Shown here one piece after another: positions 44,972 to 53,694 of a stretch of DNA of 64,000 nt. Origin of the DNA: Bacteroidales bacterium. Lineage in GTDB: Bacteria > Bacteroidota > Bacteroidia > Bacteroidales > UBA12170. The stretch covers positions 1 to 64,000 of the forward strand of contig JADGDY010000005.1 of assembly GCA_016744655.1 (NCBI GenBank). Direction: 5' to 3'. Below the pieces are notes generated by a model. It did no database searches. It was not told the origin of the DNA and worked only from the letters and a program-made list of their open reading frames with translations. Position 1 is the first letter of the stretch. Each line of letters starts with the position of its first letter. The translations under genes were made by a program, and so were the position numbers.

Positions 44972-46732
44972 ATGGTAAGTTTCCTTAGAAGATATAGTTT
45001 AAAAAATCTGAGTACCAAGCAGATCACTTATATAATAAGTATTGTCATTGGTTTTTTTGTGGGATTGGCCGCAGTAATTATTAAGCAAGCTGTACATTTA
45101 ACGCAATGGTTACTGACTCAGAGCTTTTCAGCAACAGTAGAAAACTATCTTTTCTTTATTTATCCAATGATTGGTATTTTCCTGGCTGTACTTTATATGA
45201 ACTTTATCATTAAAAGGAAAGTTGGGCATGGTATTCCTGCTGTACTTTATGCTATTTCTAAGCAACATGGTATTATTCCGAAACATAATATGTTTTCGTC
45301 CATTTTTACGGCGAGTTTTACTGTGGGTTTTGGTGGTTCAGTAGGACTGGAGGGACCAACAGTGTATACCGGTGCTGCTATTGGTAGTTATTTCGGTCAA
45401 ATATTAAAAACCAATTACCGACAAACCGTTTTTTATTTAGGATTTGCTAGTGCTGCAGCAATGGCAGCCATTTTTAAAGCACCGGTTGCTGGAATTGTAT
45501 TTGCATTGGAGGTGATTATGCTCGACCTTACTATGGCGGCTCTACTTCCTCTTTTGCTTTCATCTGTAACTGCTGTAATGGTGAGTTATTTGTTGATGGG
45601 ACAAGGTGCAGTTTATCATATCGATCAGGTTGATCCATTTATTTTAAAGGATGTAATATGGTATATTTTATTAGGCGTTTTTACAGGCTTAGTAAGTACT
45701 TATTTCACCAAAGCTTATATAAAAATTGAATCTATTTTTTCCTCTATGAAAAACTGGTATACCCGACTTTTAGTAGGTGGTTCTGTTTTAGGAGGTTTAA
45801 TATTTTTATTTCCATCTTTATATGGTGAAGGCTACGATGCTATTAACGCCGCTCTTCATGGAGAAGCTTCTCACCTTTTTGAACGATCTGTATTTTTTGA
45901 TTTAAAAGATCAAGTTTGGGTAGTGTTTGCAATGCTAGCACTTATCTTAATCACCAAGGTGATTGCTACTTCGGTTACATTTGGTGCAGGTGGAATTGGT
46001 GGTATTTTTGCGCCTTCATTATTTCTAGGAACCTATGCAGGATTGCTTTTTTCTAAAGCAGTAAATTTCTTTGGTTTTGAAAACCTGTCTGAAAAGAATT
46101 TTGCCTTAGTTGGAATGGCAGGAATTATTTCTGGAAATCTTCATGCTCCGCTTACAGCTATTTTCTTGATTGCTGAATTGACAACTGGATATACTTTATT
46201 TGTACCTTTAATGTTGACCTCCGCTTCTTCTTATGCTACCACAAAGATTTTTGTGACCAACTCAGTATATACCCATCAGCTTGCAAAACGTGGCGAATTA
46301 GTAACTCATGATAAAGATAAGGCCGTTATGCGTATGCTATCGGTTAAGGATTTGATAGAGAAAGATTTTAAATCCATTGAGCCTACTGCCACTTTAGGTG
46401 AATTAATTGAAGTAGTAGCTGATTCAAAACGCCATGTTTATCCAGTAGTTGATGATACCAATGAATTCCATGGAGCCATAACTTTAGATGAGATTAAACA
46501 CATCATGTTTAAGCCAGAATTATATGAAAAATATACTGTGGAAGACCTAATGTTTATTCCTGTATCAAAGGTAGATCCTGAGGAAAGTATGGAGGAGGTT
46601 GCTAGGAAATTTAATAAGTCGGGTTATTATAATATGCCAGTGATTAAGAATGGTAAGTATTGGGGTTTTGTGAGTAGAGCCAATGTGTTTTCAGCCTATA
46701 GAAAACTCCTTAAAGATTTCTCCGATGATTAA
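44972..46732 (+). CDS. ClC-family chloride channel or chloride/proton antiporter with CBS domains
   Basis: A 586-residue membrane protein: a ClC pore domain at about residues 15-440 and two C-terminal CBS motifs at about 460-580 (MLSVKDLIEKDF, HVYPVVDDTNEFHG, YNMPVIKNGKYWG). Selectivity-filter motifs are GHGIPAV, GSVGLEGP with the gating Glu127, and GAGGIGGIFAPSLFLG. CBS pairs usually sense adenine nucleotides. Whether it is a channel or an exchanger cannot be decided from the gating Glu alone. It is monocistronic and followed by a weak hairpin with eight T residues. Confidence 0.94.
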   Translation: MVSFLRRYSLKNLSTKQITYIISIVIGFFVGLAAVIIKQAVHLTQWLLTQSFSATVENYLFFIYPMIGIFLAVLYMNFIIKRKVGHGIPAVLYAISKQHGIIPKHNMFSSIFTASFTVGFGGSVGLEGPTVYTGAAIGSYFGQILKTNYRQTVFYLGFASAAAMAAIFKAPVAGIVFALEVIMLDLTMAALLPLLLSSVTAVMVSYLLMGQGAVYHIDQVDPFILKDVIWYILLGVFTGLVSTYFTKAYIKIESIFSSMKNWYTRLLVGGSVLGGLIFLFPSLYGEGYDAINAALHGEASHLFERSVFFDLKDQVWVVFAMLALILITKVIATSVTFGAGGIGGIFAPSLFLGTYAGLLFSKAVNFFGFENLSEKNFALVGMAGIISGNLHAPLTAIFLIAELTTGYTLFVPLMLTSASSYATTKIFVTNSVYTHQLAKRGELVTHDKDKAVMRMLSVKDLIEKDFKSIEPTATLGELIEVVADSKRHVYPVVDDTNEFHGAITLDEIKHIMFKPELYEKYTVEDLMFIPVSKVDPEESMEEVARKFNKSGYYNMPVIKNGKYWGFVSRANVFSAYRKLLKDFSDD

Positions 46733-46753
46733 GTAGTCTCTGCAAGAAAACTC

Positions 46754-46778
46754 CGATAACAGCGTTATGCTTTTTTTT
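46754..46778 (+). terminator. Weak putative terminator after the ClC gene
   Basis: ATAAC-AGC-GTTAT, a short 5-bp stem with a 3-base loop, is followed by GC and a run of eight T residues. The T-run supports termination, but the stem is short. Confidence 0.4.
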
Positions 46779-46903
46779 GAAAACAGTCATTGACAAGAGT
46801 CAACTCCTTAATTTTCATAAAACCAAGTCTTGTTCTCGAAGCTTTCTTACTAGAGATACAGGTAAATTGTGTAGTTTTTATATAAACGCTAAATATTTTT
46901 CAC

Positions 46904-46911
46904 TACATTTG
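46904..46911 (+). promoter_or_regulatory. Putative -7 promoter element of the tandem barrel genes
   Basis: TACATTTG is an exact TAnnTTTG match, 23 bases upstream of the first barrel start codon at 46935. Confidence 0.55.
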
Positions 46912-46934
46912 AGGAGTAAATCAAAATCTCTAAG

Positions 46935-47588
46935 ATGAAAAGAATATTTATCACTCTCCTCGTTTTATTTTCTGTTTCTACATTTGCTCAGAATCATTTT
47001 GTGGGAGCTCAGTTTGGAATGAATTTATCCAATGTTTATGGAGCTGAATGGTTGAAAAATACTGAATTTATGGCCTCTTTTTCTGCTGGCCTAACCTATG
47101 ATTATCAGATGAAAAATAATATTTTGCTTGGATCTGGTTTGCAATATGAAAGAAAAGGCTTCCAAGATGGTATTACTTTTACTAACGATGAAGGACATGT
47201 ATTTAGTGAGTTTAATTCTAAAGCAAAATATGCTTACCTCAGCTTACCCATAAAAGCCGGTTATCAAATTGGGCAGAAATGGACAGGCTATTTCTTTTTA
47301 GGTGTGGTTCCGGCATATTTGTTTCAGGCACATTTAACAGGGCCTGACATATCCAATACTCTAAAAGAGAAGGAATATGATATAACAGATGAAGTTAATG
47401 CTTTTGAATTGTCTGGGTTGTTAGAAGTAGGATCCAAATATAATTTGAATTCAAAATGGGCATTGTTTGTAAATGCCAGTTATTTAATGGGTTTTACACC
47501 AGTTTATAAGGAATCAGTTAGTCCACATCCAAAAAACCATCGCTTCAATATTTCCCTAGGAGTAAAGTATGCTCTCAAAGGAGAATAA
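46935..47588 (+). CDS. Outer-membrane beta-barrel protein, paralogue 1 of 3
   Basis: A 217-residue outer-membrane protein of the small PorT/OmpX-like barrel group. The signal peptide (LLVLFSVSTFAQ) is followed by about eight to ten amphipathic strands (GAQFGMNLSN, LLGSGLQYERKGF, YLSLPIKAGYQIG, FNISLGVKYAL). It is the first of three tandem paralogues, with only 10 bp between consecutive genes, so they are almost certainly co-transcribed. Function is unknown; such barrels often have structural or immune-facing roles. Confidence 0.85.
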   Translation: MKRIFITLLVLFSVSTFAQNHFVGAQFGMNLSNVYGAEWLKNTEFMASFSAGLTYDYQMKNNILLGSGLQYERKGFQDGITFTNDEGHVFSEFNSKAKYAYLSLPIKAGYQIGQKWTGYFFLGVVPAYLFQAHLTGPDISNTLKEKEYDITDEVNAFELSGLLEVGSKYNLNSKWALFVNASYLMGFTPVYKESVSPHPKNHRFNISLGVKYALKGE

Positions 47589-47643
47589 ATTTCAAAATAT
47601 GAAAAAACTATTTATCACTCTCCTCGTTTTATTTTCTGTTTCT
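47580..47643 (+). repeat. 64-bp exact direct repeat at the first gene junction (copy 1)
   Basis: This block contains the end of barrel gene 1, the 10-bp spacer and the signal-peptide codons of gene 2. It is identical to 48253-48316 at the next junction, 673 bp away, marking the duplication unit. Confidence 0.95.
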
Positions 47644-48261
47644 TCTTTTGCTCAGAATCATTTTGTGGGAGCTCAGCTTGGAATGAATTTATCCAATGTT
47701 TATGGAACCGACTACAGCAAAGAATTAGAGTTCTTGTCCTCTTTTTCAGCAGGTTTAACTTATGATTTTGAATTAAAAAATAATATTTTATTAGGTTCCG
47801 GATTGTTGTATGAGAGAAAAGGATCTCAAAGTGAATTGATAATAATCGACGATGAAGGTTATTCATTAGGGGAATACAGTTATAAAACTCGTTATTCTTA
47901 TTTAAGTCTTCCTCTAAAGACGGGTTATCAAATTGGGCAAGAGTGGACGGGATATTTTTATTTAGGATTGGTTCCGGCATACTTATTAGAAGCCCATAAT
48001 GCAGCACCTACATTTTATAATAATGAGGTTTCTGAAGGTGATAAGAAAACTGATATTACAGATATAGTCAATGTTTTTGAGTTGTCTGGATTGTTAGAAT
48101 TGGGTTCTGCTTATCGCCTAAATAGCAAATGGGCTATATTCATCAATTCAAGTTATTTAATGGGCTTTACACCAATTTATAAAGATTCTGATAGTCCACA
48201 TCCTAAAAACCATCGTATTAATATTTCTTTAGGAGTAAAATATGCTCTTAATGGAGAATAA
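47599..48261 (+). CDS. Outer-membrane beta-barrel protein, paralogue 2 of 3
   Basis: A 220-residue paralogue of the preceding gene, sharing the signal peptide (LLVLFSVSSFAQ) and barrel motifs (GAQLGMNLSNVYG, LLGSGLLYERKG, YLSLPLKTGYQIG, INISLGVKYAL). The ATG at 47599 is chosen over one at 47569 because it begins the signal peptide and leaves a 10-bp gap after gene 1 instead of an overlap. DNA identity to gene 1 is nearly complete over the first ~105 bp, then drops sharply. Confidence 0.85.
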   Translation: MKKLFITLLVLFSVSSFAQNHFVGAQLGMNLSNVYGTDYSKELEFLSSFSAGLTYDFELKNNILLGSGLLYERKGSQSELIIIDDEGYSLGEYSYKTRYSYLSLPLKTGYQIGQEWTGYFYLGLVPAYLLEAHNAAPTFYNNEVSEGDKKTDITDIVNVFELSGLLELGSAYRLNSKWAIFINSSYLMGFTPIYKDSDSPHPKNHRINISLGVKYALNGE

Positions 48262-48316
48262 ATTTCAAAATATGAAAAAACTATTTATCACTCTCCTCGT
48301 TTTATTTTCTGTTTCT
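48253..48316 (+). repeat. 64-bp exact direct repeat at the second gene junction (copy 2)
   Basis: Identical to 47580-47643. It covers the end of barrel gene 2, the spacer and the start of gene 3. Confidence 0.95.
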
Positions 48317-48937
48317 ACTTCTGCTCAAAATCATTATTTGGGTGCTCAAGCAGGAATGAATTTTTCAAGTTTGTATGTTCATAGTAGAGATGCCAATGCA
48401 GGGTTTATAGAAACCTTTTCGATTGGCTTGACTTATGATTACAAGATGAAAAATGGGATATTATTGGGCTCAGGTTTGTTATATGAAAGAAAGGGATTTC
48501 AGAATGAATTCTATACTATAGGGGTCGGATTTAATGAAGCATTTGGATCCCCAGGTTCTAAAGTTAATTATAATTATTTAGAAATACCTTTAAAGGCAGG
48601 ATATCAAATTGGTAAAAAATGGACTGGGTATTTTTATTTAGGAATGGTTCCTGCATATCTGTTAGATGCAAATTATAAACGAGAAGAGCAGACCGGACCA
48701 TTTGATGCTGCAACAGAAGTAAAATATGATATAACAGATGAAATTAATCGCTTTGAATTATCTGGTCTGATAGAATTAGGTTCAGCATACAATTTTAATA
48801 AAAAATGGACATTGTTTATAAATGCAAGTTATTTATTGGGACTTACTGCGATCGATAAAGAATCAGAAAGCCCACATTATAAAAACCACCGCTTCAATAT
48901 TTCTCTAGGAGTAAAATATGCTCTAAAGTCAGAATAG
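48272..48937 (+). CDS. Outer-membrane beta-barrel protein, paralogue 3 of 3
   Basis: A 221-residue paralogue with signal peptide LLVLFSVSTSAQ. It is more diverged in the mature part than copies 1 and 2 (GAQAGMNFSSLYV, extra loop FGSPGSK, YLEIPLKAGYQIG), but the C-terminal strands are conserved (FNISLGVKYAL). The ATG at 48272 is preferred over 48242 for the same reason as in copy 2. Divergence is concentrated in segments likely to be surface loops. Confidence 0.85.
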   Translation: MKKLFITLLVLFSVSTSAQNHYLGAQAGMNFSSLYVHSRDANAGFIETFSIGLTYDYKMKNGILLGSGLLYERKGFQNEFYTIGVGFNEAFGSPGSKVNYNYLEIPLKAGYQIGKKWTGYFYLGMVPAYLLDANYKREEQTGPFDAATEVKYDITDEINRFELSGLIELGSAYNFNKKWTLFINASYLLGLTAIDKESESPHYKNHRFNISLGVKYALKSE

Positions 48938-48982
48938 CACCAATCTTTTGGCTAGCCTCAAATACACAAAATACTAATCTTT

Positions 48983-49048
48983 TTATCTTTTGTGGTCCTT
49001 TGTGCCATCCCTGTCTGACAGCAGGCAGGCTTTGTGTTTTTTGGGGTA
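48983..49048. repeat. Dispersed intergenic repeat fragments
   Basis: The 341-bp gap before pdxJ contains a CTTTTGTGGTCCTTTGTGCC segment and a palindrome-like CTGTCTGACAGCAGGCAGG segment, followed by CTTTGTGTTTTTTGG. Strings of both kinds are common in Bacteroidota intergenic DNA. No gene is seen in the gap, and the rest holds the pdxJ promoter. Confidence 0.5.
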
Positions 49049-49158
49049 TAGCTTTCGTTTATTTCAATAAAAATGCAAAAAAAACTATTACTTTTGATAT
49101 AGCTCGCATCTGAATGTTTGTACTGCAGTAATAAATGTATTTTCGAACATTTTCTTAT

Positions 49159-49166
49159 TAACTTTG
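49159..49166 (+). promoter_or_regulatory. Putative -7 promoter element of pdxJ
   Basis: TAACTTTG followed by CAG is an exact TAnnTTTG match, 113 bases upstream of the pdxJ start codon. Confidence 0.55.
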
Positions 49167-49278
49167 CAGTTCAATTCTTGGCGAAATCATTTGTTTTAGA
49201 ATGCAAATCTTGCACTATATTATATCAATAAATGAATATAGTGTGAGCAAAAATAATACATTGAAAAACAATATTTTA

Positions 49279-50007
49279 ATGGAAAACCAGACAAAGTTAA
49301 GTGTAAATATAAATAAAGTAGCCACCTTAAGAAATGCCAGAGGTGGTAATATGCCTAATGTTTTAAAAGTGGCTTTAGATTGTGAGAGATTCGGAGCGCA
49401 AGGTATAACTGTCCATCCTCGTCCAGACGAGCGCCATATTCGTTATGCCGATGTGTTTGAACTCAAGCCTCAACTCACTACCGAGTTTAATATTGAAGGA
49501 TATCCAAACGAGAGCTTTATGAAATTGGTATTAGATTCAAAACCTGCTCAGGTAACCCTCGTGCCAGATCCTCCAGGAGTATTAACTAGCAATGCAGGTT
49601 GGGATACCATAAAGCATGAATCCTTTTTGAAAGAAGTAGTGGATGAGTTTCATGCCAATAAAATCAGAACTTCTATATTTATAGAAACAGATGCCAAGCT
49701 GATAGAAAATGCAGCTAAAATAGGAACAGATAGGGTGGAGCTTTATACAGAAAGTTATGCCTCTGATTATTCTAAAGGAAAAGAAGAAGCTGTGAAGCTA
49801 TTTGTAGAAGCTGGGAAAGTAGCTCAAAAAGTAGGTTTGGGATTAAATGCAGGTCATGACTTAAGCCTAGAAAATCTTCGCTATTTTGCTCAAATGGTAC
49901 CAGGTTTATTAGAGGTGAGTATTGGTCATGCTTTAATCAGCGATGCCCTTTATTTTGGTTTGGAAAATACCATTCAGATGTATCTCAACCAACTCAGGAA
50001 TATTTAA
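49279..50007 (+). CDS. pdxJ: Pyridoxine 5'-phosphate synthase PdxJ
   Basis: A 242-residue TIM-barrel enzyme that condenses 1-deoxy-D-xylulose 5-phosphate with 3-amino-2-oxopropyl phosphate, the last ring-forming step of the DXP-dependent vitamin B6 pathway. Family motifs: [17 protein letters not shown] at the N-terminus, [13 protein letters not shown], the TLVPDPPG strand, and GHDLSLENL and [13 protein letters not shown] near the end. The ATG at 49279 gives the standard N-terminus; an earlier ATG at 49201 would add 26 non-homologous residues. It is a single gene with its own promoter. Confidence 0.97.
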   Translation: MENQTKLSVNINKVATLRNARGGNMPNVLKVALDCERFGAQGITVHPRPDERHIRYADVFELKPQLTTEFNIEGYPNESFMKLVLDSKPAQVTLVPDPPGVLTSNAGWDTIKHESFLKEVVDEFHANKIRTSIFIETDAKLIENAAKIGTDRVELYTESYASDYSKGKEEAVKLFVEAGKVAQKVGLGLNAGHDLSLENLRYFAQMVPGLLEVSIGHALISDALYFGLENTIQMYLNQLRNI

Positions 50008-50023
50008 ACATTAACAATTGGTA

Positions 50024-50115
50024 ACTGAGCTTGGTCCCTGAGCGGAGTTGAAGTGAATCAAGAAGAACGGATTTTAATTTTTAAACTTTAAGTACTCCAA
50101 GTACTCTAAATATTT
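50024..50115. repeat. Dispersed intergenic repeat fragments between pdxJ and a hydrolase gene
   Basis: CTGAGCTTGGTCCCTGAGCGGAGTTGAAG is present in two parts (50024-50052); the CTGAGCGGAGT-GAAG string is a very common dispersed intergenic repeat in Bacteroidota and some other bacteria. It is followed by AAGTACTCCAAGTACTC iterations at about 50089-50106. No promoter match was found here. Confidence 0.5.
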
Positions 50116-50130
50116 TTAAGAACTAATTAC

Positions 50131-50910
50131 ATGCAACTATTCTATAGAAAATTTGGCCAAGGAAAGCCACTAATTATACTTCATGGGTTATTTGGAATCT
50201 CAGATAACTGGGTCAGCTTTGCAAAGAAAATTGCTGAATTAGGTTATGAAGTTTTTATTCCAGACCAAAGAAATCATGGACAGTCTCCCCATAGTTCTGC
50301 TTTTAATTATTTAGCCCTTGTTGACGATTTGTTCGAATTTATTGATGAACACGAACTAGAGGATGCCATCATTTTAGGCCACAGCATGGGCGGGAAAGTA
50401 GCTATGCGATATGCATTGGAGAATCCCCACTTTTTGTCCAAGTTGATAGTAGTAGATATTAGTTTACGAGCCTATGAAGCACGTCCACATCATAAGAATA
50501 TTATTCGTGCCATGAGGCAAGTGGATTTTTCAAAAGTTAGTTCAAGAAAACAAGTAGAGGAGATTTTAGCAGAGAGTATTGAAGATGTAAAAATCAGGCT
50601 ATTTGTAATGAAGAATCTTCATAGGATCAGCCAAACAGAATTCGAATGGCGTTTAAACCTCGATGGGATATGTGATAACCTAGATTTAATGTTTGATGGC
50701 ATTGAAATACCTGAGCCATTTACCAAGCCAAGTTTGTTTATTCGTGGTGGTGCTTCTGATTATATTATCGATGAAGATATTCAACCCATTAATGAGGCGT
50801 TCCCAGATAATCAGCTTTTTACAATTGATGGAGCAACACATTGGGTACATGCTGAAGCTCCCGACTTATTCTATCAATATGTATCCGAATTCCTACACAA
50901 AGACCAATAA
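50131..50910 (+). CDS. Alpha/beta-hydrolase, YbfF-like esterase
   Basis: A 259-residue cytoplasmic alpha/beta hydrolase resembling the YbfF/ABHD11 group. It has the oxyanion motif ILHGLFGISDNW, PDQRNHGQSPHS, nucleophile Ser85 in LGHSMGGKVA, and the C-terminal acid and His in RGGASDYI and GATHWVHAEAP. YbfF-type enzymes cleave acyl-CoA or short esters in vitro; the natural substrate is uncertain. It lies 123 bp after pdxJ and 64 bp before the arginase-fold gene. Confidence 0.88.
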   Translation: MQLFYRKFGQGKPLIILHGLFGISDNWVSFAKKIAELGYEVFIPDQRNHGQSPHSSAFNYLALVDDLFEFIDEHELEDAIILGHSMGGKVAMRYALENPHFLSKLIVVDISLRAYEARPHHKNIIRAMRQVDFSKVSSRKQVEEILAESIEDVKIRLFVMKNLHRISQTEFEWRLNLDGICDNLDLMFDGIEIPEPFTKPSLFIRGGASDYIIDEDIQPINEAFPDNQLFTIDGATHWVHAEAPDLFYQYVSEFLHKDQ

Positions 50911-50974
50911 ATTCGACATTTACCAATTTATCAAAACCTTTTCGTAAAAATATAGTATAAGAAACAAAACTATT

Positions 50975-52156
50975 GTGATGGATTTGTCGATTTATTTTGA
51001 CCCAATTAATATTGAGGATTTTAAGTTTATGAGGAGGAGCAGCCGCAAATCCTTCGGTGATATGATACTGAAGAATTTGGAAGGTAGCTATTTCCCTGAA
51101 CTAGAGGAGGTGCAGATTGCACTCATTGGTGTGCCAGAAGAACGTGGTCAGGTAGGAAATCCTGGTTGTGGTTCAGGCGGTGGTGTTATTCGTGACTATT
51201 TCTATGATTTATTCCCAGGTAATTACCAAGCTAGAATTGCCGATTTAGGTAATCTCAAAGCAGGTCATACCATTCAAGATACCTATTATGCTCTTACTGC
51301 TGTTTGTTCTGAATTATTGAGTAAGCAAATTGTTCCTGTGATAATAGGAGGAAGTCAAGATTTAACTTATGCTAATTATAGAGCCTACGAAGATTTAGGT
51401 CAAATTATAAATATAGCTGCCATCGATAACCAATTCGATTTAGGCGAAAATGATGAAGAGCTCAATTCACGCTCTTATCTTTCTAAAATCATACTTCATC
51501 AACCCAATTTCTTGTTCAATTATACCAATTTAGGTTATCAGACTTATTTTGTAGATCAAGAAGCCATTCGCTTGATGAATAACCTCTTCTTCGATACCTA
51601 TCGTTTGGGTAATGTTCGTGCCAATATGCAAGATGTGGAGCCAATGGTAAGAAATGCAGATATGATAAGTATTGATATTTCTGCCATCAGACAAACTGAT
51701 GCTCCCGGTAATATGAATACCACCCCTAATGGCTTTTTAGGCGAAGAAATGTGTATGATTACGCGCTATGCTGGATTAAGTGATAAATTAAGCTCTATTG
51801 GTTTTTATGAGTATAATCCTGATATGGATTTTAATGGGCAAACTGCTCATCTTATAGCTCAAATGATATGGTATTTTGTGGATGGTTTTTATAGCAGAAT
51901 GAACGACTATCCAATTGACAAGAAGAGCTTAGATTATAAAAAATTCATGGTGAAATTGAGTAATCAGCAGGACGAGTTGGTCTTCTACAAGAGCAATAAA
52001 AGCGATCGTTGGTGGATGGAAGTGGATTGTACCGCAACAGTAAAAGCCAAATATGAACGTCATTATTTAGTGCCCTGTAGTTATCATGACTATGAAAAAG
52101 CCTTGTCTGACGATGTTCCTGAAAGGTGGTTGCAAGCCTATCAGAAACTGATGTAG
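50975..52156 (+). CDS. Arginase/agmatinase-fold protein with altered metal-binding site
   Basis: A 393-residue protein of the ureohydrolase superfamily, the type usually annotated in Bacteroidota as formimidoylglutamase. The fold is recognisable, but metal ligands are changed: the GGDHS-type motif reads GGSQDL (His to Gln128), the DAHxD motif reads DNQFD (Asp151 and Asp155 kept, His to Gln153), and the SxDxDxxDP motif reads SIDISAIRQTDAP (Asp234 kept, second Asp to Ser236). Three of six usual manganese ligands are missing, so classic ureohydrolase activity is doubtful. It could be a regulator or use another chemistry. It converges on the next gene with a 1-bp gap. Confidence 0.85.
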   Translation: MMDLSIYFDPINIEDFKFMRRSSRKSFGDMILKNLEGSYFPELEEVQIALIGVPEERGQVGNPGCGSGGGVIRDYFYDLFPGNYQARIADLGNLKAGHTIQDTYYALTAVCSELLSKQIVPVIIGGSQDLTYANYRAYEDLGQIINIAAIDNQFDLGENDEELNSRSYLSKIILHQPNFLFNYTNLGYQTYFVDQEAIRLMNNLFFDTYRLGNVRANMQDVEPMVRNADMISIDISAIRQTDAPGNMNTTPNGFLGEEMCMITRYAGLSDKLSSIGFYEYNPDMDFNGQTAHLIAQMIWYFVDGFYSRMNDYPIDKKSLDYKKFMVKLSNQQDELVFYKSNKSDRWWMEVDCTATVKAKYERHYLVPCSYHDYEKALSDDVPERWLQAYQKLM

Positions 52157-52157
52157 A

Positions 52158-53573
52158 TTAAATCAATTCTTTAAGTTCTGATTTAGAAAATAAGTCAGGA
52201 AGGAAGCCGTTGAGCTCAGAGTGTAACTCTTTTAATTTCATGTTGATATACTTGTTGTTGGGTACTTCCTTTGAGGATTGAATGATGATATCTTTAAATT
52301 GTGCTTCACTAATAATTCCTTCCATGTACTTGGCTAAGCTTTGATACCAAAGTATAGTAGGAACATATCGCGCTTTACCTAAATATTCTTTTTCTTTAAA
52401 AGCCAGATTGTATCTTTTTTCTAATTGTATAACTTGAATATATTTTTCCTGTTTCAAAAGAGACATAAAGTATGGGCAGAAGAAAATATGCCACCTTACT
52501 TTAAATATATCTTTTCTATAGGCACCAAGAAATGTTTCTCCATAACTTTCAGCACATGAGTGTTTATAGCATTTGTTTAATACTCTCAAGTATACCGATA
52601 CAAAGCCAATTCTAGTATACATACTATTGGTTCTTTTTAATAGCGGAATGCTTTCTTGCATTAGGTTTAATGCTTCAGTATTTTTGTTGTTGATGATGAG
52701 GATGTTACAGAGCTTTATTAAGTAGAATAAAAAATCTGAATTCTTTTGTCTTACACTTAGATAAGCATATTTTTCAGCTAGATCCATTTCTCTTAGCATG
52801 GAATGCATCATTGCTCTATTGGAATAATAATTAGCTAATATACGTTTTGAATAAAATTTGCTAGTTTGTATTTCTTTGTCTAGTTCTTCATAAATGCCTC
52901 GCAATTTTCCAAATTGCCGGTAATTATAATGTATATATGTGATGCGAATAAAAGCTTTATACCTTGTGAAGCCATCAATAGCTTTATTCTGGAAAGTATG
53001 TAGTAAAAATTCTTCCCATTGTATAGAATCCCCAAGGGAAGTAGTATGTTGGTTTATGATATCTACAGCTGAAATATTCATTTTTCTATTGAGCTCTATG
53101 GCTTCTAGATGTGCTGATTCGTACTTCTGAAGATATTCTTGAACTGATTTATAATAGAAAATCCGTGTTCGAATGAGAAGAAAATCTCTATAAGAATTTA
53201 ACATCTCATAAAAACGAATGAAATTGAATGAAGATGGAGTGATTGTTTTTGAGAATTTTAAAAGATTTTTCTCGTCACCTGGAAGTAAGTTATCCATATT
53301 GATTTTCATCTCCATTTCCATAATCCACTCAAAAAAAACATCTACATCAACGCTATTAAGTTTTCCTTTAACCCATTTCATTAAATTGGAATATCTTCTT
53401 TTATCAATATTCAAAGGGAAATCCTTGGTGCTTGAAGGGTGGCTAACATTGTACCTGATAAACTCTAAAATTTTCAACACCTCTTGATTCTCAAATTTTT
53501 GTATGGAATCTATATATGCCAACTCGTGGGGATATAAGAGGTTTGCAAATGTTGAAAATTTATTTAGTTGCAT
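52158..53573 (-). CDS. Hypothetical cytoplasmic helical-repeat protein
   Basis: A 471-residue protein without a signal peptide, membrane segment or recognised catalytic motif. It is rich in helices, Tyr, Lys and Leu. The region at about residues 195-400 has a TPR-like rhythm (YYSNRAMMHSMLREMDLAEKYAYLS, LNLMQESIPLLKRT). I do not recognise a family. Such proteins often hold partner proteins. It is a single gene with an exact -7 element at 53602-53609. Confidence 0.7.
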   Translation of the reverse strand: MQLNKFSTFANLLYPHELAYIDSIQKFENQEVLKILEFIRYNVSHPSSTKDFPLNIDKRRYSNLMKWVKGKLNSVDVDVFFEWIMEMEMKINMDNLLPGDEKNLLKFSKTITPSSFNFIRFYEMLNSYRDFLLIRTRIFYYKSVQEYLQKYESAHLEAIELNRKMNISAVDIINQHTTSLGDSIQWEEFLLHTFQNKAIDGFTRYKAFIRITYIHYNYRQFGKLRGIYEELDKEIQTSKFYSKRILANYYSNRAMMHSMLREMDLAEKYAYLSVRQKNSDFLFYLIKLCNILIINNKNTEALNLMQESIPLLKRTNSMYTRIGFVSVYLRVLNKCYKHSCAESYGETFLGAYRKDIFKVRWHIFFCPYFMSLLKQEKYIQVIQLEKRYNLAFKEKEYLGKARYVPTILWYQSLAKYMEGIISEAQFKDIIIQSSKEVPNNKYINMKLKELHSELNGFLPDLFSKSELKELI

Positions 53574-53601
53574 AATATTAAATTGCTTTATAAGAGAGTT
53601 T

Positions 53602-53609
53602 CAAAATTA
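53602..53609 (-). promoter_or_regulatory. Putative -7 promoter element of the hypothetical helical-repeat gene
   Basis: On the minus strand this reads TAATTTTG, an exact TAnnTTTG match, 29 bases upstream of the start at 53573. Confidence 0.5.
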
Positions 53610-53640
53610 TATTATTTTACTGATATTTCATCTTCCATGA

Positions 53641-53672
53641 TAAAAACCGCTTTCTCATTTGAAAAAGCGGTT
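53641..53672 (-). terminator. Intrinsic terminator at the end of the nine-gene acyl-CoA locus
   Basis: A perfect 9-bp stem (AACCGCTTT with AAAGCGGTT) and a 10-base loop. On the minus strand it is followed by TTTTTATC, 23 bases beyond the stop of the hydrolase lipoprotein gene. Confidence 0.85.
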
Positions 53673-53694
53673 GAGAATTAAGGACTTTTAAATA

